Notes under the pieces: generated by a model
What the model was told of the DNA's origin: nothing
The model's input: only the letters and a program-made list of their open reading frames with translations
Databases searched by the model: none
Program-made: the position numbers and the translations under genes
Part shown: positions 1 through 10,669 of the stretch, piece after piece
How the letters are laid out: the number at the start of each line of letters is the position of its first letter
How positions within the stretch are numbered: the stretch's first letter is position 1
DNA from: Calliopsis andreniformis
Taxonomy: Eukaryota > Arthropoda > Insecta > Hymenoptera > Andrenidae
Direction of reading: 5' to 3'
DNA: 64,000 bases
NCBI RefSeq assembly: GCF_051401765.1
Contig: NW_027480492.1
Coordinates: forward strand, 2,294,001 to 2,358,000

Positions 1-265
1 CCAATCATCAATATTCAATCCTCAATCCTCAATCCTCAATCCACAATCCTCAAACTTCAATCCTCACTCCTCAATCTTCAATCCTCAATACTCAACCTTC
101 AATCCTCAGCCCTCAGTCCTCAAACCTCAATCCTTATACTTCAATCCTCAATACCCAATCCTCAATCTTCAATCCTCAATCGTCAATCCTCAATCCTCAG
201 CCCTCATCCTCAATCCTCAATCCTCAATTCTCAGTCCTCAATCCTCAATCCCCAATGGTCAATCC
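1..265 (+). repeat. Truncated C-type unit at the left window edge
   Basis: The first ~90 bases match what follows each C landmark elsewhere (for example 10,630-10,720 and 58,270-58,350): a CAATATTC heptad, a run of perfect heptads, then AATCCAC, AAACTTC and ACTCCTC. The C landmark itself would lie just outside the window. The rest is plain heptads with the recurrent ATACCC and CAGCCCTCATCC variants. Confidence 0.7.
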
Positions 266-735
266 TCAATCCTCAACCATCAACCCTCTGTCCTCAATTC
301 ACAACCCTCAATCCTCAATGTTCTACCATCAATCATCAATCCCCAATGTTCAATCCTCAATCCTCAATCCTCAACCCTCAATCCTCAACCCTCAGTAATC
401 AACCCTCAATCCTCAGTCCTCAATCCTCAATCATCAGTTCTCAATCCTCAATCTACAATCGTCAATCCTCAAACCTCAACCTTCAATGCTCAACCCTTAA
501 CCCTGTTTCCTCAATCTTCAATCCTCAATTTTCAATCCTCAATAGAATATCCTCAATTCTCAGTTTTCTATACTGAGTCCTCAATCTTCAATCGTCAGTC
601 CTCAATCCTCAATCTACAACCCTCAATCCTCAATCCTCAGTCCACGACACTCAACCTTCAATCCTTAAACCTCAATCGTCAATCCTCAATCCTCAACCTA
701 CAATCCTCAATCCTTAATCCTCAATCCCCAATCCT
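266..735 (+). repeat. E block, divergent copy
   Basis: This shares with 11,031-11,650, 26,489-27,108 and 28,604-29,223 the sequence of variants AACCATCAACC, TCAATTCACAA, CAATGTTC, CATCAATCATCAATC, CCCTTAACCCTG, the E landmark (here AATAGAATATCC near 541, against AATAGAATAACC in the others) and CAGTCCACGACACTC. It is more diverged from the other three than they are from one another, which fits an older copy in the array flank. Confidence 0.75.
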
Positions 736-1040
736 CAATACTCAATCCTCAATTCTCAGCCCTCAATAGAAAATCCTCAATTCTCAGTTTTCAATACTCA
801 ATCCTCAATCTACAGTCTTCAAATCTTAGTTCCCAAACATCAATCCTCAACACTCTATCCTCAATCCGCAATCCTCAATCCTCAATACTCAAACGTCAAT
901 CCTTAACCCTCATTCCTCAGTCCGCAATCCTCAATCTTCAGTCCTCAATCCCCAATCCACAATCCTCAATCCTCAACCCTCAATCTTCAATCCTCAATCC
1001 GCAACCATCAATCTTCAATCCTCAATCCTCAATCCTCAAT
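736..1040 (+). repeat. Solo landmark (AATAGAAAATCC type) and plain heptads
   Basis: A landmark starting near 767 reads AATAGAAAATCCTCAATTC and continues through the ancestral order (AGTTTTC, AATACTC, then AAACATC), so it is another member of the A-E superfamily. I found no close second copy. It is followed by degenerate heptads with CGCAATC variants. Confidence 0.65.
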
Positions 1041-2150
1041 TCCCAATCCTCATTAGAATATCCTCAATTGTCAGTTTTCTATACTCAATCCTCAATCTTC
1101 AATATTCAAATCTCAATCCTCAAACCTCAAACCTCAATCCTCAATGAACAATCCTCAATCCGCAATCCTCAGTCCTCAAACTTCATTCCTCAATATTCAA
1201 TGCTCAACCCTCAATTCACAACACTCAATCCTCAATTATCAGTGCTCTATACTCAATCATCAAACGTCAATCCTCAATATTCGATCATCAATCAATCCTA
1301 AATACTCAATCCTCAATCCTCAATCCTCAATCCTCAATCCTCAATCCTCAATCCTCAATACAGTATTCTCAATTCTGTGTCTTGAAACCTCAATCCTCAA
1401 TCCTCAACCTGCAAATCGGCATCCTCAAACCTCAGTCCTCAAATCCCATTCCTCAATGCTCAATCCACAATCCTCAACCCTCAATACTCAATCCTCAATC
1501 GTCAATCGTCTATCCTCGGCCGCCAATCCTCTGTACCCAATCGTCAATACTCAATTCACAATCTTCAATAAATTGTCGTCAATTCTCAGATTTCAATACT
1601 CAATCTACAACCTTCAATCTTCAAATCTCAAACCTCAAACATCAATTCTCAACACTCAATACTCAACCCACAGTTTTCAATCTTAAATCCACAATCCTCA
1701 ATCCTCAATCATCAAACCCCATTCTTCAATCCTCAATCATCAAGCCCAAAACCTCAATCCCCAATCCTCAATTCTCAATCCTCAGTACTCAAACATCAGT
1801 CCTCAATCCTCAATACTCAATCCTCAATCCTCAATCGTGAATCCTCAATCCTGGGCAATCAATACTCAATCCTCAATCCTCAATACTCAATCCTCAATCT
1901 TCAATAGAGTATCGTCAATTCTCAGTTTTCAATACTCAATCCTCAATCTTCAATCTTCAAATCTCAATACCCATACCTCAATACTCAATCTCCAATCCTC
2001 AATCCTCAATACTAAATCCTCAACACTCAGTCCTCAATCCTCAATCCTCATTCCTCAAACCTCAATCCTCAACCCTCAGTCCTCATTCTCAATTCTCAAT
2101 CCTCAATCCTCAATCCTCAATCCTCAATCCTCAATAATCAATCTCCAATC
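1041..2150 (+). repeat. T block (copy 1): D landmark plus diverged heptads
   Basis: A D landmark (TTAGAATATCCTCAATTG, near 1,052) is followed by variants seen elsewhere only at 39.5-40.2 kb: AATACAGTATTCTC (near 1,357), CTGTGTCTTGAAACC, GCAAATCGGCATCC, and TCCTCGGCCGCCAATC (near 1,512), the most GC-rich and least heptad-like spot in the window. Further landmarks start near 1,566 (AATAAATTGTCG) and 1,904 (AATAGAGTATCG). The copy at 39.5 kb lacks roughly 290 bases net from the 1,690-2,050 part. Confidence 0.8.
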
Positions 2151-2960
2151 CTAGATCCTCACTCCCCAATCTTCAATCCTTAATCCTCAATCTTCAATCC
2201 TCATTCCCCAGTCCTCAATCTTCAATCCTCAATGCTCAATCCTCAATCCTCAATCCTCAATCCTCAGTCCTCAATCCACAAGCCTCAACCCTCCAACCTC
2301 AATCCTCGACCGTGAGTCCTGGTCCTCAATCCTCAAACCTCAATCCTCAATCCTCAATCTACAATCATCAATACTCAATCTTCAATCCTCAATCCTCAAT
2401 CCTCAATCCTCAATCCTCAATATTCAACACACAATCCTCAGCCATGAATCCTCAATACTCAACCATCAATCCTCAATTCTCAATACCCAATAGAATATCC
2501 TGAATTCTCATGGTTCAATAATCAATCCACAAAATTCAATAATCAAATCTCAATCCTCAAACATCAATTCTCAGCACTCAATCCTCAATACTCAGTCCTC
2601 TCTCTTCAATCCTCCATCCTCAATCCTCAATCCTCAAGCGTCAATCCTCAACACTCAATCCTCAACCCTCAATCCTCAGTCCTCAAACCTCAATCCGGAA
2701 TCCTCAATTCTGAATCCTCAATCTTCAGCCGTCAGTCCTCAACAATCAATTGTCAATCCTCAATCCTCAATAGAATATCCTCAATTCACAGCTTTCAATA
2801 CTCAATCCCCATTCTTCAATCTTCATATATCAATCCACAAACATCAATTCTCATCACTCAACGCTCAACACTCAGTTCTCAATCTTCAATCCTCAATCCT
2901 CAATCCTCAATCCTCAATCCTCAGTAATCAATCCTCAATCTTCAATACTGAATCGTCAAT
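2150..2960 (+). repeat. F - B - A2 landmark series (flank type)
   Basis: F landmark (CCTAGATCCTCACTCCCC, near 2,149) leads to CTCGACCGTGAGTCC (near 2,303), then a B landmark at 2,489, then A2 near 2,768. This order also occurs at 40.3-41.1, 46.7-47.2, 49.4-50.1, 51.0-51.7 and 54.5-55.1 kb. The diagnostic heptad before B reads CCATGAATCC here and at 40.6 kb only. The AAACCTC heptad before AATCCGG is full length here; it is one base shorter in the 14-36 kb units. Confidence 0.8.
2489..2600 (+). repeat. B landmark family, representative copy
   Basis: Hallmark AATAGAATATCCTGAATTC followed by CTCATGGTTC or CTCATTGTTC, then AATCCAC, AAAATTC, AATAATC and AGCACTC heptads. Starts: 2,489; 5,121; 9,606; 14,158; 16,800; 19,867; 22,509; 25,617; 30,921; 33,549; 36,198; 38,567; 40,632 (variant); 47,055 and 49,722 (AATTGAA variants); 51,304; 54,746. 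It contains a GAATTC site. Absent from 56-64 kb. Confidence 0.88.
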
Positions 2961-4439
2961 CCTCAGTCCTCAATCCTCAATCCTCAATTCTCTTTCCTCA
3001 AACCTCAATCCTCAACCCTCAGTCCTCATTCTCAATTCTCAATTCTCAATCCTCAATCCTCAATCTTCAATCCTCAATACTCAATCCTCAATCCTCAATC
3101 CTTAATCCTCAATCCTCAATCTTCAATCCTCAGTCCCAAGTCCTCAATCTTCAATACTGAATCCTCAAACCTCAATCTTCAATACACAATACTCAATCTT
3201 CAATCCTCAATCCTCAATCCTCAATCCTCAATCATCAATCCTCATTCTTCAATCCTCAGTACCCAATCCTGAATCTTCAATCCTCAATCCTCTATCCTCA
3301 ACTCTCAATCCTCAACCCTCCATCCTCAAACCTCAAACATCAACACTCAATCCTCAGTCCCTGTCCTCAATCCACAACCCTCAATCCTCAATCCTCAATT
3401 CTCAATCTTCAATCCTCAATCCTCAATCCTCAATCCTCAATCCTCAATCCTCAATCCTCAGTCCTCAAACCTCAGTCCTGATTCCTCAATCCTGAATCCT
3501 CAATCTTCAGCCCTCACTCCTCAACAATCAGTTGTCAATCCTCAATCCTCAATAGAGTATCATCAATTCACAGTTTTCATTACTCAATATCCAATCTGCA
3601 ATCTTCAAATCTCTATCCACAAACATCAATTCTCATCACTCAACCCTCAACACTCAGTCCCCAATCCTCAACATTCAATCCTCAATCCTCAATCCTCAAT
3701 CCACAATCCTCAAACTTCAATCCTCGATACTCAGCCTTCAATGCTCAATCCTCATTCCTCAATCCTCACTTCTCAATCCTCAATCGTCAATCTTCAATCC
3801 TCAATACTCCATCTTCAATCCTCAATCATCAATCCTCAATCCTCAATCCTTATTCTTCAATCCTCAATACCCAATCCTCAATCTTCAATCCTCAATCCTC
3901 AATCCTCAATTCTCAATCCTCAATCCTCAGTCCTCAGCCCTCAAACCTCAATCCTCAACCCTCAGCCCTCATCCTCAATCCTCAATCCTCAATCCTCAAT
4001 CCTCAATCTTCAATCCTCAATACTCTACCTTCAATCCTCAATCCTCGGTCCTCAAACCTCAATTCTGAATTCTCAATCCTGAATCCTCAATCTTCAGCAC
4101 TCAGCCCTCAACAATCAGTTGTCAATCCTCAGTCCCAAATCCTCAATACTCAACCCTCAGTCCTCATCCTAAATTCTCAATTCTCAGTCCTCAATCCTCA
4201 ATCCTCAATCCTCAACCCACAGCCCTCATCCTCAATCCACAACCCTCAATTCTCAATCCTCAATCTTCAATCCTCAATCCTCGATCCTCAATCCTCAATC
4301 CTCAATGCTCAGACCTCAAACATCAATACTCAACCCTCAGTCCTCGTCCGCAATCCACAACCCTCAATCCTCAATCCTCAATCTTCAATCCTCAACCCTC
4401 TATCCTCAATCCTGATTCCTCAATCCTCAGTCCTCAAAC
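2961..4439 (+). repeat. Plain heptads then C landmark and J landmark, related to 60.3-61.0 kb
   Basis: 2,961-3,400 is G-segment and plain heptads with no close full-length partner found. A C landmark (AATAGAGTATCATCAATTC) starts at 3,551 in the C-prime form, with ATCTTCAAATC rather than ATCTTGAAATC. It is followed by the variant TCCTCGATACTCAGCC near 3,721, which I find again only near 60,551, offset 56,830. A J landmark follows near 4,110. Confidence 0.75.
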
Positions 4440-5388
4440 CTCAATCCTGAATCCTCAATACTGAATCCTCAATCTTCAGCCCTCACTCCTCAACAATCAG
4501 TTGTGAATCCTCAATCCTCAATAGAATATCCTCAATTCACAGTTCTCAGTACTCAATCCCCATCCTTCAATCTTCATATCTCAATCCACAAACATCAATT
4601 CTCATCGCTCAACCCTCAACACTCAGTCCTCAATCTTCAATCCTCAATCCTCAATCCTCAATCTTCAATTCTCAATACTCAATCTTCAATCCTCAATCCT
4701 CAATTCTCAATCCTCAATATCTCAATCCTCAATCCTCGATCCTCAATCCTCAATCCTCATGCTTCAATCCTCAATACCCAATCCTCAATCTTCAATCCTC
4801 AATCCTCAATCGTGAATTCTCAATCCTCAATCCTCAATCCTCAGACCTCAAACATCAATACTCAACCCTCAGTCCTCGTCCTCAATCCACAACTCTCAAT
4901 CCTCAATCCTCAATCCTCAAACCTCAATCCTCAACCGTCAGTCCTCGTCCTCAATCCTAAAACTTCAATACTCAATCCTCAATCTTCAATCATCTATACT
5001 CAATCTTCAATTCTCAATCCTCAATCATCAATCGTCAATCCCCAACCCTCAATATTCAGCACACAACCCTCAACCATCAACCCTCAATACTCAACCATCA
5101 ATCCACAATTCTCAATACACAATAGAATATCCTGAATTCTCATGGTTCAATACTCAATCCTCAATATTCAATAATCAAATCTCAATCCTCAAACATCAAT
5201 TCTCAACACTCAATCCTCAATACTCATTCCTCTCTCTTCAATTCTCGATCCTCAATCCTCAATCCTCAAGCGTCAATCTTCAATCTTCAATCCTCAATCC
5301 TCAACCATCAATCCTCAGTCCTCAAACCTCAATCCGGAATCCTCAATCCTGAATCCTCAATCTTCAGCCGTCAGTCCTCAACAATCAA
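4440..5388 (+). repeat. A1 - B segment, copy 1 of a ~4.49-kb long-range repeat
   Basis: A1 (AATAGAATATCCTCAATTC, at 4,520, preceded by GTTGTGAATCC) and B (at 5,121) are spaced as at 9,006 and 9,606, an offset of 4,485-4,486. The B-upstream region has the allele with AGCACACAACCC and ATACACAATAG instead of the CCATGG forms, shared with 9,54x and 38,50x. After B the expected A2 is missing; the A2 lead-in breaks off near 5,390. Confidence 0.78.
4520..4632 (+). repeat. A1/A2 landmark family, representative copy
   Basis: Hallmark AATAGAATATCCTCAATTC, then ACAGTTTTC (A1) or ACAGCTTTC (A2), CCCCATTCTTC, CATATCTC or CATATATC, and AAACATCAATTC, all in 7-base phase. A1 is preceded by CAGTTGTGAATCC, A2 by CAATTGTCAATCC. 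About 28 copies between 2.7 and 55 kb; none seen in 56-64 kb, where C replaces it. Confidence 0.85.
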
Positions 5389-6473
5389 TTGTCAACCCTC
5401 AATCCTCAATTTTCAATCCTCAATCCTCAATCCGCAATTCTCAATCCTCAATCTTCAATCCTCAATACTCAATCTTCAATCCGCAATCTTCAATCCTCAA
5501 TCCTCAATCCTCAACCCTCAACCCTCAATCTTCAATCCTCAATACTCAATCTTCAATCCTCAATCCTCAATCGTCAATCCTCAATCCTCAATCCTCAATC
5601 CTCAATCCTCAATCGTCAATCTTCAATCCTCAATACTCAATCTTCAATCCTCAATCGTCAATCCTCAATCCTCAATCCTCATTCTTCAATCCTCAATACC
5701 CAATCCTCAATCTTCAATCCTCGATCCTCAATCCTCAATTCTCAATCCTCAATCCTCAGTCCTCAGCCCTCAAACCTCAATCCTCAACCCTCAGCCCTCA
5801 TCCTCAATCCTCAATCCTCAATCCTCAATCCTCAATCTTCAATTCTCAATACTCTACCTTCAATCCTCAATCCTCAGTCCTCAAACCTCAATTCTGAATT
5901 CTCAATCCTGAAACCTCAATCTTCAGACCTCAGCCCTCAACAATCTGTTGTCAACCCTCAGTCCCAAATCCTCAATCCTCAACCCTCAGTCCTCATCCTA
6001 AATTCTCAATTCTCAGTCCTCAATCCTCAATCCTTAATCCTCAACCCACAGCCCTCATCCTCAATCCTCAATCCTCAATTCCCAGTCCTCAATCCTCAAT
6101 CCTCAATTCTCAATCCTCAATCCTCAGTCCTCAGTCCTCAAACCTCAATCCTCAACCCTCAGCCCTCATCCTCAATCCTCAATCCTCAGTCCTCAATCCT
6201 CAATCCTCAACTCTCAACCCTCATTCCTCAAACCTCAATCCTCAACCCTCAGTCCTCATCCTCAATTCTCAATTCTCAATCCTCAAACCTCAATCCTCAA
6301 TCCTCAATCCTCAATCCTCAACCCTCAATCTTCATTCCTCAAACCTCAATCCTCAATCCTCAATCCTCAATCCTCAATCCTCGATCCACAATCCCCAATC
6401 GTCAATCCTCGATCCTCAACCATCAATCCTCAATCCTCGATCCCCAATCCTCAATCCTCAATCCTCAATCCTC
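5389..6473 (+). repeat. Near-pure heptad tract with J landmark
   Basis: This is about 1.1 kb of weakly diverged heptads in which no in-frame stop arises, with alternating AATCCTC, AATCTTC and AATCGTC. It includes a J landmark near 5,935 and recurrent CAGCCCTCATCC 6-base phase slips. Related material follows B again at 38.83-39.4 kb (offset about 33,440). The long open frame is a by-product of the repeat: all three frames read SILNPQS-like peptide. Confidence 0.75.
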
Positions 6474-6850
6474 AAACCTCAACCTTAAATGCTCAACCAT
6501 TAATCCTGAATCCTCAACCCTTAATCCTCAATCCTCAATTCCCAATCCTCATTAGAATATCCTCAATTGTCAGTTTTCTATACTCAATCCTCAATCTTCA
6601 ATATTCAAATCTCAATCCTCAAACCTCAAACCTCAATCCTCAATGATCAATCCTCAAACCTCAACCTTCAATGCTCAACCATTAATCCTGAATCCTCAAT
6701 CCTCAATCCTCAATCCTCAATCCTCAATTCCCAATCCTCATTAGAATATCCTCAATTGTCGGTTTTCCATACTCAATCCTCAATCTTCAATATTCAAATC
6801 TCAATCCTCAAACCTCAAACCTCAATCCTCAATGATCAATCCTCAATCCG
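6474..6850 (+). repeat. Tandem duplication of the D landmark (~189 bp)
   Basis: Two D landmarks (TTAGAATATCCTCAATTG) start near 6,553 and 6,741, 27 heptads apart. Each is preceded by the same AACCTT, AATGCTC, AACCATT, AATCCTG series. The second copy differs at single bases (TTGTCGGTTTTCC for TTGTCAGTTTTCT). Every other D copy in the window is single. Confidence 0.85.
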
Positions 6851-8925
6851 CAATCCTCAGTCCTCAACCCTCAGCCCTCATCCTCAAGCCTCAATCCTCA
6901 ATCCTCAATCCTCAATCCTCAATCTTCAATCCTCAATACTCTACCTTCAATCCTCAATCCTCAGTCCTCAAACCTCAATTCTGAATTCTCAATCCTGAAT
7001 CCTCAATCTTCAGCCCTCAGCCCTCAACAATCAGTTGTCAATCCTCAGTCCCAAATCCTCAATCCTCAACCCTCAGTCCTCATCCTAAATTCTCAATTCT
7101 CAGTCCTCAATCCTCAATCCTCAATCCTCAATCCACAGCCCTCATCCTCAATCCACAACCCTCAATCCTCAATCCGCAATCTTCAATCCTCAATCCTCAA
7201 TCCTCAATCCTCAATCCTCAATCCTCATTCTTCAATCCTCAATACCCAATTCTGAATCTTCAATCCTCAATCCTCAATCCTCAATTCTCAATCTTCAATA
7301 CTCAATCCTCAGACCTCAAACATCAATACTCAATCCTCAGTCCTCGTCCTCAATCCACAACCCTCAATCCTCAATCCTCAATCTTCAATCCTCAATCCTC
7401 TATCCTCAAACCTCAATCCTCAATCCTCAGTCCTCAAACCTCAATCCTGAATCCTCAATACTGAATCCTCAATCTTCAGCCCGCACTCCTCAACAATCAG
7501 TTGTGAATCCTCAATCCTCAATAGAATATCCTCAATTCACAGTTTTCAATACTCAATCCCCATTCTTCAATCTTCATATCTCAACCCACAAACATCAATC
7601 CTCATCGCTCAACCCTCAACACTCAGTCCTCAATCTTCAATCCTCAATCCTCAATCCTCAATCCTCAATACTCAATCCTCAGTAATCAATCTCCAATCCT
7701 AGATCCTCACTCCCCAATCTTCAATCCTTAATCCTCAATCTTCAATCCTCATTCCCCAGTCCTCAATCTTCAACCCTCCATGCTCAATCCTCAATCCTCA
7801 ATGCTCAATCCTCAGTCCTCAATTCTCAGTCCTCAATCCTCAATCCTCAATTCTCAATCCTCAATCATCAGACCTCAGCCCTCAAACCTCGATCCTCAAC
7901 CCTCAGCCCTCATCCTTAATCCTCAGTCCTCAATCCTCAATCCTCAATCCTTAATCCTCAATCCCCAATCTTCAATCCTCAGTCCCAAATCCTCAGTCTT
8001 CAATACTCAATCCTCAATCCTCAATCTTCGATCCTCATGACTCAATCTTCAATCCGCAATCCTCAATCCTCAATTCTCAATCCTCAATCCTCATTCTTCA
8101 ATCCTCAATACCCAATCCTGAATCTTCAATCCTCAATCCTCAATCCTCAACTCTCAATCCTCAATCCTCAATTTCTCAGACCTCAAACATCAATACTCAA
8201 CCCTCAGTCCACGTGCTCTTTCCACAACCCTCAATCCTCAATCCTCAATCTTCAATCCTCAATCCCCTATCCTCAATCCTCAATCCTCAATCCTCAATCC
8301 TCAATCCTCGATCCACAATCCCCAATCGTCAATCCTCAATCCTCAACCATCAATCCTCAATCCTCGATCCCCAATCCTCAACCCGCAATCTTCAGTCCTC
8401 AACCCTCAGCCCTCATCCTCAAGCCTCAATCCTCAATCCTCAATCCTCAATCTTCAATCCTCAATACTCTACCTTCAATCCTCAATCCTCAGTCCTCAAA
8501 CCTCAATTCTGAATTCTCAATCCTGAATCCTCAATCTTCAGCCCTCAGCCCTCAACAATCAGTTGTCAATCCTCAGTCCCAAATCCTCAATCCTCAACCC
8601 TCAGTCTTCATCCTAAATTCTCAATTCTCAGTCCTCAATCCTCAATCCTCAATCCTCAACCCACAGCCCTCATCCTCAATCCACAACCCTCAATCCACAA
8701 TCCTCAATCCTCATTCTTCAATCCTCAATACCCAATCCTGAATCTTCAATCCTCAATCCTCAATCCTCAATTCTCAATCCTCAATCCTCAATCCTCAGAC
8801 CTCAAACATCAATACCCAACCCTCCGTCCTCGTCCTCAATCCACAACCCTCAATCCTCAATCCTCAATCTTCAATCCTCAATCCTCTATCCTCAATCCTC
8901 AACCCTCAATCCTCAGTCCTCTAAC
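6851..8925 (+). repeat. Mosaic of J, A1, partial F, M-like and J segments
   Basis: Order: J near 7,025, A1 near 7,520, then an abrupt switch near 7,685 into a partial F landmark (CCTAGATCC near 7,697), M-like material (near 7,985-8,400, with CCACGTGCTCTTTCC in place of the CCACGTCCTCTTTCC of the HOR units), and J near 8,553. The same pieces occur in regular order in the 2.64-kb units, so this looks like a rearranged precursor or decay product. Confidence 0.7.
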
Positions 8926-9720
8926 CTCAATCCTGAATCCTCAATACTGAATCCTCAATCTTCAGCCCTCACTCCTCAACAATCAGTTGTGAATCCTCAA
9001 TCCTCAATAGAATATCCTCAATTCACAGTTTTCAATACTCAATCCCCATTCTTCAATCTTCATATCTCAATCCACAAACATCAATTCTCATCGCTCAACC
9101 CTCAACACTCAGTCCTCAATCTTCAGTCCTCAATCCTCAATCCTCAATCTTCAATTCTCAATACTCAATCTTCAATCCTCAATCCTCAATTCTCAATCCT
9201 CAATACTCAATCCTCAATCCTCGATCCTCAATCCTCAATCCTCATGCTTCAATCCACAATACCCAATCCTCAATCTTCAATCCTCAATCCTCAATCCTGA
9301 ATTCTCAATCCTCAATCCTCAATCCCCAGACCTCAAACATCAATACTCAACCCTCAGTCCTCGTCCTCAATCCACAACTCTCAATCCTCAATCCTCAATC
9401 CTCAAACCTCAATCCTCAACCGTCAGTCCTCGTCCTCAATCCTCAAACATCAATACTCAATCCTCAATCTTCAATCATCAATACTCAATCTTCAATCCTC
9501 AATCCTCAATCCTCAATCCTCAATCCCCAACTCTCAATATTCAGCACACAACCCTCAACCATCAACCCTCAATACTCAACCATCAATCCACAATTCTCAA
9601 TACACAATAGAATATCCTGAATTCTCATGGTTCAATACTCAATCCTCAATATTCAATAGTCAAATCTCAATCCTCAAACATCAATTCTCAACACTCAATC
9701 CTCAATACGCATTCCTCTGT
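8926..9720 (+). repeat. A1 - B segment, copy 2 of the ~4.49-kb repeat
   Basis: A1 starts near 9,006 and B at 9,606. The sequence matches 4,440-5,235 with scattered single-base differences, including the AGCACACAACCC allele upstream of B. It ends in CAATACGCATTCCTC, after which the two copies diverge. Confidence 0.78.
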
Positions 9721-10669
9721 CTTCAATCCTCAATCCTCAATCCGCAATCCTCAATCCTCAATCTTCAATCCTCAATACTCAATCATCAATTCGCGATCTT
9801 CAATCCTCGATCCTCAATCCTCAACCCTCAACCCTCAATCTTCAATCCTCAATACTCAATCTTCAATCCTCAATCCTCAATCCTCAATCCTCAATCCTCA
9901 ATCCTCAATCCTCAATCCTCAATCCTCAATCCTCAATCGTCAATCTTCAATCCTCAATACTCAATCTTCAATCCTCAATCCTCAATCCTCAATCCTCAAT
10001 CCTCATTCTTCAATCCTCAATACCCAATCCTCAATCTTCAATCCTCAATCCTCAATCCTCAATCCTCAATCCTTAATCCTCAATCCTCAATCTTCAATCC
10101 TCAGTCCCAAGTCCTCAATCTTCAATACTGAATCCTCAATCCGCAATCTTCAATCCACAATACTCAATCTTCAATCATCAATCCTCAATCCTCAATCCTC
10201 AATCCTCAATCCTCATTCTTCAATCCTCAATACCCAATCCTGAATCTTCAATCCTCAACCCTCAATCCTCAATCCTCAACTCTCAATCCTCAATCCTCCA
10301 TCCTCAGACCTCAAACATCAACACTCAATCCTCAGTCCTCGTCCTCAATCCACAACCCTCAATCCTCAATCCTCAATCTTCAATCCTCAATCCTCAATCC
10401 TCAATCCTCAATCCTCAATCCTCAGCCCTCAAACCTCAATCCTGAATCCTCAATCCTTAATCCTCAATCTTCAGCCACCACTCCTCAACAATCAGTTGTC
10501 AATCCTCAATCCTCAATAGAGTATCATCAATTCACAGTTTTCATTACTCAATACTCAATCTGCAATCTTGAAATCTCTATCCACAAACATCAATTCTCAT
10601 CACTCAACCATCAACACTCAGTCCCCAATCCTCAATATTCAATCCTCAATCCTCAATCCTCAATCCACA
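9721..10669 (+). repeat. Degenerate heptads with the longest perfect run, then a C landmark
   Basis: Roughly 9,865-9,938 is the longest uninterrupted run of perfect heptads I noticed, about ten units. The tract resembles 5,400-5,650. A C landmark starts near 10,515, preceded by CAGCCACCACTCC, and leads into block X1. Confidence 0.7.
10515..10625 (+). repeat. C landmark family, representative copy
   Basis: Hallmark AATAGAGTATCATCAATTC, then TTTTCATTACTC, ATCTGCAATCTT and CACTCAGTCCCC. Starts: 3,551; 10,515; 11,948; 27,406; 29,521; 58,160; 59,850; 60,381; 62,375. Most are preceded by CAGCCACCACTCC; the C-prime copies (3,551 and 60,381) have CAGCCCTCACTCC. Aligns with A heptad for heptad. Confidence 0.88.
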
